Below are positions 7,222 to 15,581 of a DNA stretch of 64,000 nt, one piece after another. The DNA is taken from NCBI GenBank assembly GCA_023412915.1, contig JAEZRE010000006.1:62001-126000 (forward strand), in the 5' to 3' direction. Made by a program: the position numbers and the translations under genes. The notes under the pieces were generated by a model. It did no database searches and was not told the origin of the DNA. It saw only the letters and a list, made by a program, of their open reading frames with translations. Within the stretch, counting starts at the first letter, position 1, and the number at the start of each line of letters is the position of its first letter. The stretch comes from Bacillota bacterium (GTDB lineage Bacteria > Bacillota > Clostridia > Acetivibrionales > DTU013).

Positions 7222-9459
7222 ATGATTGAATGGAAGCTGCAGGAAGAAGGGTTCGATCCCGATAAAATAGCGTCCAACGGAAACAAATTCCTCATTGGCA
7301 ACGGCTATATGGGGATCAGGGGAACGCTGGAGGAATATGGCAGGGAACAGTTCGCAGCCGTCAACCTCGCCGGCATATATGACCGTGTGGGAGACGGCTG
7401 GAGGGAGCCTCTGAACGCCCCGAACGGTCTTTACACTCTTTTGCAGGCGGACGGGGCGACGTACGCGCTGCCCGATGTAAGACCCGAAGAGCACAAGGTA
7501 TGCCTGGATTACAGGAAAGGCCTGTTTTCAAGGAAGACGACCTGGATGACTGCGAACGGGAGAAAGCTCACGCTAGAGACCGAACGCTTCGCAAGCCTGG
7601 CGGAGCCGCACCTTATCGCAATGAGCTGCCGGGTAACGGCCGACCATAAGGCAAATATCACCCTGATGACCGGCATTGACGGGGAAGTATGGGATATAAA
7701 CGGCCCGCATTATGATGAGATCATCTTTTCGGAGGCTCGGGGCTGTATAAAAGCAGTTGCGGTCACCCATGAAAAGGGGGACAGGGTATGCGTGGCAGAA
7801 TGCTGCAGTACCGGCTTTGAGAACGATGAAACCATAGTAACCGGGAAGAGGGGCATAATGCGGCATATCCGTTTCGCAGCGGAACCGGGGAAGACATATG
7901 AGGTGACAAAATGGATCAGCGTCTATACCGGCAGGGACCTGCATGATTTTGAAAGCAAAGCACTTCTGCGTGCAAACGATAATATGAAGTCGGGCTACGC
8001 AGCCTCAAAAGCCGCACATATAAGCGAATGGGAAGAAAAGTGGGCCGTTTCGGAGGTTGAGATAGAAGGCGACGACGCTGCGATGGAAGCGTTGAATTAT
8101 TCACTGTACCACCTGCACTCGATAGCCCCGAGACATTCCCAAAGCCTTTCGATAGCGGCAAGAGGGCTGTCCGGCCAGACCTACAAGGGCGCGGTATTCT
8201 GGGATACGGAAATGTTCATGCTCGATTTCTTCCTCTTTACCGAGCCATCAGTAGCGAGAGCACTGGTAAAGTACCGCATCGACACGCTTCGGGGAGCCCG
8301 GGAAAAGGCGGCCGGCTATGGCCACAAGGGGGCGTTTTACGCATGGGAAAGCCAGGAGGGGGGCTTTGACGCCTGTACCGATTACAATGTAGTCGACGTA
8401 TTCACAGGACGTCCCATGCGGACTTATTTCAAAGATAAGCAGGTGCATATATCAGCGGCCGTCGTACACGGTATCATGCGCTATGTCGATATCACCGGGG
8501 ATAGCTCTGTCCTTGACGAGGGCGGGGCGGAAACCATAATCGAATGCGCGGAGTTCTATTATTCGCTGTTGCTCAGGAAGGCCGGCGGTGACAACTATGA
8601 ACTGCACGATGTCATCGGGCCAGACGAGTATCATGAAAGAGTCAATAACAACGGCTATACGAACAGGATGGCCAAGTATACCCTTGATATGGCGGTCAAG
8701 GTTCTGGATATGGCGACCAGGGTCCCGGATATGGCGGTCAAGGTCCTTGACCTTGCATATGGCCTTCTGCCGGACACAAAAGACAGGCTCTCAGGCAAAT
8801 ATTCCGTTCGAAAGCTCAGACAGAAATACAAGGACGCTTCCGGACACCTTTATATTCCCGAACCCGGCGAAGGAGGAGTCATAGAACAATTCGACGGCTA
8901 TATGAAGCTCGAGGACGTAACCATAGAGACGCTCAAGGGAAGGCTGCTGCATGAGAAGGAATACTGGGGAGGGGCATATGGCGTCGCGGCACATACAAAA
9001 GTAATAAAGCAGGCCGATGTCGTCACCTGGCTAACCCTTTTCCCCGGGGATTTTCAGGAGGACGTTCTAAGAAAGAACTGGGATTATTACGAACCGAGGA
9101 CGGAACACGGCTCGTCTCTGAGCGCCTGTATGTATGCCTTGCTGGCGTGCCGCTTCGGTAGGCCGGAGCTGGCCTATCCCTTCTTTCTGAAATCTGCACG
9201 CGCGGATATTTCCGGAGGCGGAAAGCAGTGGGCAGGGCTAATTTACATCGGGGGCACGCACCCGGCGGCGTCCGGTGGAGCCTATATGACTGCCGTAAGG
9301 GGATTCGGGGGCGTCAGTTTCGAAGAGGGCGGGATAAAGGCACAGCCTTGTCTGCCGGAGGGATGGAAAAGGTTGAAATTCAAGCTCCGTTACCGGGGCA
9401 GATTGTACGAGATCGACGAAACGGCGGAGGGAGCCGTTATCGAGGAATGTGGGGAGTAA
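7222..9459 (+). CDS. GH65 glycoside phosphorylase (second copy)
   Basis: The protein has 745 residues and follows the first GH65 gene after two bases. GGAGGGG (7209-7215) overlaps the end of the first gene and gives 6-base spacing to the ATG at 7222; earlier in-frame ATGs (7207, 7216) overlap or abut this site. Motifs are NGYMGIRGTLEEYG, FWDTEMFMLDFF, general acid Glu469 in IGPDEY, and EHGSSLSACMYA. The loop WESQEGGFDACT and the following FTGRPMRTYFKDKQ recall kojibiose/nigerose-type phosphorylases more than maltose phosphorylase; this is tentative. Residues ~489-509 are a triple 7-residue repeat (DMAVKVL-like) in a helix just after the catalytic motif. Confidence 0.88.
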   Translation: MIEWKLQEEGFDPDKIASNGNKFLIGNGYMGIRGTLEEYGREQFAAVNLAGIYDRVGDGWREPLNAPNGLYTLLQADGATYALPDVRPEEHKVCLDYRKGLFSRKTTWMTANGRKLTLETERFASLAEPHLIAMSCRVTADHKANITLMTGIDGEVWDINGPHYDEIIFSEARGCIKAVAVTHEKGDRVCVAECCSTGFENDETIVTGKRGIMRHIRFAAEPGKTYEVTKWISVYTGRDLHDFESKALLRANDNMKSGYAASKAAHISEWEEKWAVSEVEIEGDDAAMEALNYSLYHLHSIAPRHSQSLSIAARGLSGQTYKGAVFWDTEMFMLDFFLFTEPSVARALVKYRIDTLRGAREKAAGYGHKGAFYAWESQEGGFDACTDYNVVDVFTGRPMRTYFKDKQVHISAAVVHGIMRYVDITGDSSVLDEGGAETIIECAEFYYSLLLRKAGGDNYELHDVIGPDEYHERVNNNGYTNRMAKYTLDMAVKVLDMATRVPDMAVKVLDLAYGLLPDTKDRLSGKYSVRKLRQKYKDASGHLYIPEPGEGGVIEQFDGYMKLEDVTIETLKGRLLHEKEYWGGAYGVAAHTKVIKQADVVTWLTLFPGDFQEDVLRKNWDYYEPRTEHGSSLSACMYALLACRFGRPELAYPFFLKSARADISGGGKQWAGLIYIGGTHPAASGGAYMTAVRGFGGVSFEEGGIKAQPCLPEGWKRLKFKLRYRGRLYEIDETAEGAVIEECGE
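8686..8748 (+). repeat. Three tandem 21-base repeats inside the second GH65 gene
   Basis: Units start at 8686, 8707 and 8728, each beginning GATATGGCG. Units one and three are nearly identical and unit two is diverged. A fourth, more diverged unit begins at 8749. The length is a multiple of three, so the frame is kept and each unit adds seven helical residues. Confidence 0.8.
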
Positions 9460-9507
9460 CTGGCTGCACCTGAGGAGGCAATCCGCCAGGTAACAGCGGT
9501 AGCGGTG

Positions 9508-10524
9508 TCAGCTATTCACCGACCGTACGCTTTCCCGTTCGACAAGGGAGGTCGGCAGTATTATTTCGGTCTTGTCGGGTTCCCTGCCGTCCAGCTTCTT
9601 CAGCATGAGGTCCACTGCCAGTCTGCCCTTGAGGTAAATATCCTGGTGAATAGTAGTCAAAGTCGGAGTAGTCATGCAGCACAGGCTGATATCATCAAAA
9701 CCGATAATTGAAATGTCGTCTGGAATACGGAGCCCGTTTTGCCGGAGACCGGCCATTATCCCAGCGGCCATAACGTCGGCAGTGACTACGAGACCTGAGA
9801 CACCAGGCATTTTGGCAAGCTCGTTGCTCAAATTTATGCAGGAGGCGATATCCATTTCATGTTCGAATATCAGCTGCATGTCGAAGGGGATGGAAGCTTC
9901 CGTCAAGGCAGCCTTGTAACCGTAAAAACGCTCCTGCAGAACGCCTCCGTCCCGGATACTTGGGGAAGCAAAGGCTATACGCCGGTGGCCTTTTGAAATC
10001 AGATGCTTGGTTGCGGTATAGCTGCCCTTGAAATCTTCCAGGCCGACGTTGCAGAAATTCGGGTGATGTACATAACTGTCGATGAAAACGATGGGTATGG
10101 TCAATTCCGATAGTACGTCGAAGAAACGATCCTTGAATATACCGGTAAAGAACAATCCGTCGACATTCCAGTTGCGCAGGAAGGCAAGCAGCTCGTCCGG
10201 GGTCTCGACGGTCCTCAGCATGAGGTAGTAACCGTTTAAGCGAAGAGCCTGCTCGATAGCACCCGTAAAGGACGATTGAAAGGGGTCTTCCATAAAGTTT
10301 GAATCATTTTTGGTGTTGATATGATTGATCATGCCAATAACTCTCGAAGAATTGGAAACAAGCGAGCGTGCCGACATGTTGGGCACATAACCCAAATCCT
10401 TTATGGCGGCTTCTATCTTCTCGATCGTCTGTGCAGAAACACGCCCGGCTTTCCCATTTATGACATTTGAAACTGTTGTGCAGCTGACGCCTGCAATTTT
10501 GGCTATATCTTTAATGGTGGTCAT
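9508..10524 (-). CDS. LacI-family transcriptional regulator
   Basis: The protein has 338 residues. The N-terminal LacI helix-turn-helix reads TTIKDIAKIAGVSCTTVSNV (residues 2-21), followed by the hinge region. The periplasmic-binding-like effector domain includes VIGMINHINTK and SIIGFDDISLC. It lies convergent to the GH65 pair and divergent from the beta-phosphoglucomutase gene. Palindromes at 4638-4653 and 10549-10564 mark it as the likely repressor of the GH65 operon and of itself. The effector is unknown; in such systems it is usually the sugar substrate or a phosphorylated product. Confidence 0.9.
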   Translation of the reverse strand: MTTIKDIAKIAGVSCTTVSNVINGKAGRVSAQTIEKIEAAIKDLGYVPNMSARSLVSNSSRVIGMINHINTKNDSNFMEDPFQSSFTGAIEQALRLNGYYLMLRTVETPDELLAFLRNWNVDGLFFTGIFKDRFFDVLSELTIPIVFIDSYVHHPNFCNVGLEDFKGSYTATKHLISKGHRRIAFASPSIRDGGVLQERFYGYKAALTEASIPFDMQLIFEHEMDIASCINLSNELAKMPGVSGLVVTADVMAAGIMAGLRQNGLRIPDDISIIGFDDISLCCMTTPTLTTIHQDIYLKGRLAVDLMLKKLDGREPDKTEIILPTSLVERESVRSVNS

Positions 10525-10548
10525 AGTAAGCTGTATCCTTTTCTGAGA

Positions 10549-10564
10549 GGTTTAATGTTAAACT
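10549..10564. promoter_or_regulatory. LacI-family operator O2
   Basis: GGTTTAATGTTAAACT matches the GH65 operator at 14 of 16 positions. It lies at the predicted start point of the minus-strand lacI-type promoter, so autorepression is likely. It may also affect the divergent pgmB transcript. Confidence 0.75.
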
Positions 10565-10570
10565 GCTTCC

Positions 10571-10599
10571 AGTGTAGCATCTTTTATTCAGATATACAA
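10571..10599 (-). promoter_or_regulatory. Promoter of the LacI-family gene
   Basis: On the minus strand TTGTAT (10599-10594) and TACACT (10576-10571) are separated by 17 bases, with a TG dinucleotide before the -10 box. The predicted start falls on the edge of operator O2. Confidence 0.6.
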
Positions 10600-10662
10600 A
10601 TACATTTTAAATTGCCCTGCACGGCATTTATCAGTGCAAATAAACGTAAAGGAACGGGGAAA

Positions 10663-11349
10663 ATGATAAAAGGCGTGATTTTTGACCTGGACGGCGTACT
10701 GGTCTCTACCGATGAACTCCATTACAAGGCGTGGAAAAGGCTGGCCGGCGAAATCGGCATCACCGGCTTCGGGCGGGAGGACAACAAAAGGCAGAGGGGC
10801 GTCAGCCGAATGGAGTCGCTCGAGGTAGTCCTTGAAAAAGGCCGCAGGCATTATTCCGATGAAGAGAAGCTCGTTTTAGCCGACCGTAAAAATGAATATT
10901 ACAAGGAAATGCTCTCGGAGCTCGATCCGGGCGCTCTGCTGGCCGGCGCTGAGCAAACCCTTGAAAAACTGCGCAAGGCGGGCTATCTGATAGGTATCGG
11001 CTCGGCGAGTAAAAATACTCCCATGATCCTTGAAAAGACCGGCATTGCGGGCTATATAGACAAGGTGAGCTGCGGCCTGGATATTACAAGATCGAAGCCC
11101 GATCCCGAGGTCTTTCTGGTAGCCGCCCGGAAACTGGAGCTTCAGCCGGGGGACTGCCTGGTCGTAGAAGACTCCGCGGCGGGTATCGTCGCTGCAAGGG
11201 CCGGCGGAATGAAATCCCTGGGGGTTGGACCTTTTTACGATAAACTCGGAGCCGATTTCGCGGCGAGGGCGTTGACGGACGTGGACTGGGATGTCCTGCT
11301 GAAGGAAGCCGGACGTAATGACCGGGAGGAGGTATTGTTATGCCTCTGA
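10663..11349 (+). CDS. pgmB: Beta-phosphoglucomutase (HAD superfamily)
   Basis: The 228-residue enzyme converts beta-glucose 1-phosphate, the product of GH65 phosphorylases, to glucose 6-phosphate. Seen in the sequence: nucleophile Asp8 and acid/base Asp10 in FDLDGVLVSTDELHY, the substrate loop RGVSRMESLE, GSASKN, the Lys in SKPDPEVF, and VVEDSAAGI with the metal-binding acidic pair. The frame stays open upstream, but only the ATG at 10663 gives the normal N-terminus. The gene overlaps the next by 10 bases, so the two are translationally coupled. Its presence beside two GH65 genes strongly supports inverting phosphorolysis in the cytoplasm. Confidence 0.92.
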   Translation: MIKGVIFDLDGVLVSTDELHYKAWKRLAGEIGITGFGREDNKRQRGVSRMESLEVVLEKGRRHYSDEEKLVLADRKNEYYKEMLSELDPGALLAGAEQTLEKLRKAGYLIGIGSASKNTPMILEKTGIAGYIDKVSCGLDITRSKPDPEVFLVAARKLELQPGDCLVVEDSAAGIVAARAGGMKSLGVGPFYDKLGADFAARALTDVDWDVLLKEAGRNDREEVLLCL

Positions 11350-12902
11350 AAAGGAGGAGCGCCGTTATATATCTGGTGCTGATAGTGCTTTTGACGGCGG
11401 CAGTTGCGGTTTCCGCCGCATATGTATACGGAAAGGAGGAGTTTCACGTGAACGGTAATATTCTCAGCGATTCAAAACTGGTGCTGTACGAAGGCCCCAA
11501 GTCCCTGAAGGATGCTTCGGCTAAAGATCTCGAAGCCACTTCGGAATTTCAGAGGGATATATCCCTGCTGCACTGCACCGACACTCGGATCGAGGTCAAC
11601 GGACATGACTGCTATGTTTACGACACCAACGTCAACAATTCGAGGCAGTGGCATGAATACTACGCGCCTCCGCTCTCAAGGACTCCTGTGGGCTATTTCG
11701 ACTTTGAAGGAGCTGCGGTGGTACAGCTAACAGTGCCCGACAGAAAACTGGACAGTGTAAGGATAAGCCCAGTCAGCTACGGGCTCAAGGCGCAGATCGA
11801 CAAACAAAACCATACGGTCACTTTTACCGTCACAAAACCGGATGCCTATACAGTGACCTTCGATGATTCGCCGGACCGCGCCGTACATATTTTTGCAAAC
11901 CCGATAGAAACGGAGCTCCCGGATAAAAACGACCAGAATGTCATCTATATAGGCCCGGGCGAGTGGAACATAGAATCCATCATGCTCGAGGACGGCCAGA
12001 CTCTGTATCTGGCAGGCGGAGCGGTAGTCCATACCATCGTGAACGGAAATTACGTAAAGAATGTAAAAGTAATGGGACGCGGGATTATTGACGGTTCGCA
12101 GTATAAAGGCTGGCAGGGCACGACGGCGTTTTTGCCCTTGAAATTCGACCATTGCGACAACGTAACGCTGAAGGATGTCATCGTGCTCAACCCGAATGCC
12201 TGGGTGTGTCAGGCCTTTGATTCCCAAAACGGGGTCATAGACGGCATAAAGATAATTTCTCCGAGGCCGAACGGGGACGGCATCTCGCTGCAGTCCTGCC
12301 GGAACTATGAGGTGAGGAACTGTTTCGTCAGGAGCTGGGATGATTCTCTCGTTGTGAAAAATTACGGCGCCAATTCCGAGAAGATAACCTTCAGGCACAA
12401 CCAGATTTGGACCGATCTTGCGCAGTCCATGGAAGTAGGTTATGAGACAAACAAGGGCAGCAAGCCCGATTCCAAAATAACAGGCGTACATTTTGAAGAT
12501 ATAACAGTATTGAATAACTTCCACAAACCTGTCATCTCAGTACATAATGCCGATGACGCGGTCGTTTCGGACATTTCGTTCAGGGACATAGTCGTCGAGA
12601 ATGCGCAAATGGGCAGCGGCGACGGCTCAGGCATGCCGTACCTGATAGACCTCAACATAACGCGGGATCAGAACTGGTCTACCACGAAGGACAGGGGCGT
12701 CATCAAAGACGTGACGATAGATAACGTACGCGTACTGTCGGGAAAGAACAGTCCGTCGCGTATAAAGGGCTATGACGCCAAACATTCCGTGGAGAATGTA
12801 ACGATCAGCAACGTCGAGATACTGGGCAAAAAGGTAACCGATTTTGCCAAGGGACAATTTGAGATAGACAAATCGACAACAAAGAATATTATTTTGAAAT
12901 GA
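11340..12902 (+). CDS. Membrane-anchored right-handed beta-helix glycosidase, GH28/GH49-like
   Basis: The protein has 520 residues. A signal anchor (residues ~7-27, AVIYLVLIVLLTAAVAVSAA) is followed by a beta-sandwich domain (~35-190) and a right-handed beta-helix with repeated turns. Candidate catalytic acids lie in SPRPNGDGISLQSC and VRSWDDSLVVK, the positions used by GH28 polygalacturonases and GH49 dextranases. The GPGEWNIESIMLEDGQTLYL stretch is typical of proteins annotated loosely as GH28 family. With GH65 and pgmB nearby, an alpha-glucan substrate (GH49-like) is possible, but the substrate is unknown. GGGAGGAGGT precedes the start. It probably acts outside the cell, tethered to the membrane. 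Confidence 0.7.
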   Translation: MPLKRRSAVIYLVLIVLLTAAVAVSAAYVYGKEEFHVNGNILSDSKLVLYEGPKSLKDASAKDLEATSEFQRDISLLHCTDTRIEVNGHDCYVYDTNVNNSRQWHEYYAPPLSRTPVGYFDFEGAAVVQLTVPDRKLDSVRISPVSYGLKAQIDKQNHTVTFTVTKPDAYTVTFDDSPDRAVHIFANPIETELPDKNDQNVIYIGPGEWNIESIMLEDGQTLYLAGGAVVHTIVNGNYVKNVKVMGRGIIDGSQYKGWQGTTAFLPLKFDHCDNVTLKDVIVLNPNAWVCQAFDSQNGVIDGIKIISPRPNGDGISLQSCRNYEVRNCFVRSWDDSLVVKNYGANSEKITFRHNQIWTDLAQSMEVGYETNKGSKPDSKITGVHFEDITVLNNFHKPVISVHNADDAVVSDISFRDIVVENAQMGSGDGSGMPYLIDLNITRDQNWSTTKDRGVIKDVTIDNVRVLSGKNSPSRIKGYDAKHSVENVTISNVEILGKKVTDFAKGQFEIDKSTTKNIILK

Positions 12903-12920
12903 TAAGGGAGGTGTAAGTTT

Positions 12921-13574
12921 ATGAAGTTATCTTCAGCCGGGCTACCGGCCTCGAAAATACTGCCTGGTATCGTGCTCTTGCTGACGACGGTACTGCTGGC
13001 CATTCTTACATACGGCTTCATAGGCGTAAAAACGCCTTCCCCGGCGATGAACCCGGCAAACCTGACGGTCGTTTCCGCACCGGATCAGAAGGAAGCAATG
13101 GAACATCCCGATTTTGTGAAGGAGGAATATGTTCCTGTTGCTCCCGAGGGGAAAAACATAGCTCCCGATGGAATTATCTCAGCAAGCAGCTTCACCGATG
13201 TATATCCGGCCATAAAAGCTGTGGACGGCAATGTTAACGGTCCCTCCTACTGGGAAGCGAAAGCCGATAGCTACCCCAACACACTGACCGTCAAGCTTTC
13301 GAAGGCTTCCGACATACATGCCGTGAGAGTTCGTCTCAACCCTGAGGGCATATGGGGCAAAAGGACGCAAACCTTTTCCGTAAGCGCGGGCAGCGATGGA
13401 GATAAACTAACGGAAATCGTGCCGATGACGCAATACACCTTTGACCCTGACAGAGGGAACGAAACCGTCATAGAATTCAATTCCGTCAACGCCCAATATG
13501 TCCAGCTGAAATTTACCGAAAATTCCGGCGCCGCGGGCGCTCAGGCAGCAGAGCTCGAGATATACGGCAATTGA
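12921..13574 (+). CDS. Membrane-anchored discoidin (F5/8 type C, CBM32-like) protein
   Basis: The protein has 217 residues. An N-terminal membrane segment (ILPGIVLLLTTVLLAILTYG) is followed by a ~45-residue linker and a discoidin-type beta-sandwich of about 140 residues with NIAPDGIISASSFTDVYPAI, AVDGNVNGPSYWEA and AELEIYGN. No catalytic domain is present. It follows the beta-helix glycosidase after 18 bases with GGGAGGTG as ribosome site, so it is likely a carbohydrate-binding partner of that enzyme at the cell surface. Confidence 0.8.
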   Translation: MKLSSAGLPASKILPGIVLLLTTVLLAILTYGFIGVKTPSPAMNPANLTVVSAPDQKEAMEHPDFVKEEYVPVAPEGKNIAPDGIISASSFTDVYPAIKAVDGNVNGPSYWEAKADSYPNTLTVKLSKASDIHAVRVRLNPEGIWGKRTQTFSVSAGSDGDKLTEIVPMTQYTFDPDRGNETVIEFNSVNAQYVQLKFTENSGAAGAQAAELEIYGN

Positions 13575-13589
13575 TTGTTAAGTTTACGC

Positions 13590-13636
13590 AATAGTGGTAT
13601 TATTTCTTGGTACGAAATAATACTGCTATTTTTTTT
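13590..13636 (+). terminator. Rho-independent terminator of the pgmB operon
   Basis: A long hairpin of near-perfect 17-base arms (AATAGTGGTATTATTTC paired with GAAATAATACTGCTATT) ends in eight T at 13629-13636. It lies directly before the next gene. Confidence 0.9.
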
Positions 13637-13647
13637 GGAGAAGAAAA

Positions 13648-14145
13648 ATGAATCGAAGCGAAAGTGTCAACGGACTAAGCATAAGGTTTGCGGGAGAAAA
13701 AGACGTACCTCTCATACTCGAATTCATCAAAGGCCTTGCCGATTACGAAAGGATGCTCGATGACGTAGTCGCCACGGAGGAGATACTGATGGAATCCCTC
13801 TTTAAAAGAAAGGCTGCCGAAGTCGTCATAGCGGAGTGTGACGGGATACCGGCGGGCTTTGCTTTGTTCTTTCACAATTTTTCAACGTTCCTTGGAAAGC
13901 CGGGGATATATCTCGAAGATCTTTTCGTAAAGCCCGAATTCCGAGGCCGGGGCATTGGCAGGCTGCTGCTTTCCTTCCTTGCAGGGCTCGTGCTTGAACG
14001 CGACTGCGGCCGACTCGAGTGGGCCTGTCTGGATTGGAACGAGCCCTCGATTAAATTCTATAAACAATTGGGCGCAGTCCCGATGGAGGACTGGACCGTT
14101 TACAGGGTCACCGGCGTGGCGTTGAAGGAACTGGCCGGAAAGTGA
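13648..14145 (+). CDS. GNAT N-acetyltransferase, SSAT/diamine acetyltransferase-like
   Basis: The protein has 165 residues. The GNAT acetyl-CoA loop is RGRGIGRLLL, preceded by IYLEDLFVKPEF and followed by RLEWACLDWNEPSIKFYKQL and WTVYRVTG. This pattern is shared with spermidine/spermine and thialysine N-acetyltransferases. The substrate is probably a small amine, but that is inferred from the family. The gene starts only 11 bases after the preceding terminator T-run. Confidence 0.85.
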   Translation: MNRSESVNGLSIRFAGEKDVPLILEFIKGLADYERMLDDVVATEEILMESLFKRKAAEVVIAECDGIPAGFALFFHNFSTFLGKPGIYLEDLFVKPEFRGRGIGRLLLSFLAGLVLERDCGRLEWACLDWNEPSIKFYKQLGAVPMEDWTVYRVTGVALKELAGK

Positions 14146-14254
14146 ATCGGCCCGGCAGAAGACTCGCCGGTACCTTTGCCGTTTGAAGGTATGGATTCAG
14201 CGGGCTTTTGGCATTCTAAACAATAATAATACTTGTTAAAGGAGCAGATTCGAC

Positions 14255-14653
14255 ATGAAAAAAGTCATACCAAATATCGTAATTAATAATTGCAGCGAAG
14301 CGCTGGAGTTTTACAAGGGGATTTTCGGAGGAGAAATCAAAAACCATCAGCTGGCCGACGGGAAAGAAATGTTCAAAGGGTTCGAAGGGAAAATAGTTCA
14401 TTCGGAGCTCTGGATAAACGACGATTGTGTACTCCACCTGAACGACGTTATGATGGGTGGAGGCGGTGATTTCAGAAGCAATATCAACCTGATGCTTCAG
14501 ATGGATAGCATGGATGAGATCAAACGTGCATTTGAAGGACTCAGTAAAGACGGAAAGGTGCAGTTCGAGCTTCAGAAGACCTTCTGGGGATCCTATCATG
14601 CAGTCGTTATCGATCGCTTCGGAGTGATTTGGTCACTGGATTTCGCGGGATAA
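14255..14653 (+). CDS. VOC-family protein, PhnB/glyoxalase-like
   Basis: The protein has 132 residues and follows the VOC fold pattern: IPNIVINNCSEALEFYKGIF at the start, VHSELWINDDCVLHLND in the middle and HAVVIDRFGVIWSLDF at the end, as in PhnB-like proteins. Putative metal ligands are His and Glu (VHSELW). The function is unknown for most members. AAAGGAG lies 11 bases upstream. Confidence 0.8.
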   Translation: MKKVIPNIVINNCSEALEFYKGIFGGEIKNHQLADGKEMFKGFEGKIVHSELWINDDCVLHLNDVMMGGGGDFRSNINLMLQMDSMDEIKRAFEGLSKDGKVQFELQKTFWGSYHAVVIDRFGVIWSLDFAG

Positions 14654-14737
14654 CGAAAAAAACACCCGACGCAACCATAAAAAGTCTACTTATTAATAAA
14701 AATGTTTGCTGATATAGTTTAATGCAGGAGGTGTACC

Positions 14738-15556
14738 ATGCCTGCATTATTTTTCAGCATTGCCGGAAATGCTGCGGCAAACGTCATACAGCTCATCGCG
14801 GGATGCCTTTTGGCCGTTATTGTTTATAACGTTCTAAAAGGGCGTATCGATGATGTTTTGGACGCTGCCGGCCTGAAAAGGCTTTCCTTTAAAAGGGTAC
14901 TGATAATCGCAATGCTTTCACTCGCCGGAGTTATCCTCCCTCTAGGGATTTACGGGATCATTCCGATCATTGCAGCCCTCCTGGCAGTCGGCTTCAAAGG
15001 CTATGCCGCCGGGGCGCTCCTTGTTTCAAATGTTATGTTCAATATGCTCATACCGGGCAGTGATCCGGGTTTTATATGGAAGAACGGTTACAGGCAGCTC
15101 ATCTTTGCATTTATCGCCGGATTTGCCGCAGGACTGTTTATACTGATTACCTCCAACGGGGAGGGCAGTGCGGTAAGGCAGCGTTATATGCCGCAAATGA
15201 AGGAAGACCCGTCCAAACTCAAAATGCTAGTGCTGTTCGCGGATGACAGTTTTCGGAAGCTGGGACTTTTACTTGTGGCCGGAGTGATCGCCGATACCGT
15301 TTTTCAAAGATATATGCTCGGGGACATTGTGAATGCCTTTTATTCAAATCCCGTAACAGAAGCGATTCCCACGTTTTTCGGCGGCCAAAACGTATCGAAT
15401 CCGTTGTTTATGCTGACCTTCAAGATAATCTACATGCTTATAAACCTAGTCAACCTCTTTGTGCTTTCCGCCGTACTTAAATTAAAATGGCTGATACGCT
15501 ATTTCGGTTATTATCTGTTGTGGGCTGTCGTATTGGCTATTCCTGCATTTATATAG
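14738..15556 (+). CDS. Divergent ArsP/YraQ-like permease, first permease of the DUF362 cluster
   Basis: The membrane protein has 272 residues. Its first half (AGVILPLGIYGIIPIIAALL, then GFKGYAAGALLVSNVMFNM) corresponds to the first half-motif of the ArsP_1 (PF03773-type) permeases, where TPxCSC usually stands. The cysteines are absent, and the second-half GGG motif is missing too. About seven membrane segments are predicted. GGAGGTG lies just before the ATG. It heads a four-gene cluster with 25 bases to the next gene. The transported substrate is unknown. Confidence 0.6.
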   Translation: MPALFFSIAGNAAANVIQLIAGCLLAVIVYNVLKGRIDDVLDAAGLKRLSFKRVLIIAMLSLAGVILPLGIYGIIPIIAALLAVGFKGYAAGALLVSNVMFNMLIPGSDPGFIWKNGYRQLIFAFIAGFAAGLFILITSNGEGSAVRQRYMPQMKEDPSKLKMLVLFADDSFRKLGLLLVAGVIADTVFQRYMLGDIVNAFYSNPVTEAIPTFFGGQNVSNPLFMLTFKIIYMLINLVNLFVLSAVLKLKWLIRYFGYYLLWAVVLAIPAFI

Positions 15557-15581
15557 ATTTCGAGTTGGGGAGGATGTAAAA

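Noticed and set aside
9460..9507. Terminator between the second GH65 gene and the convergent LacI-type gene
   Set aside because: Only short imperfect arms (ACCTG/CAGGT) without a T-run are present.
11727..12524. 265-residue frame opposite the beta-helix glycosidase
   Set aside because: It is antisense to a well-supported gene and shows no family motifs.
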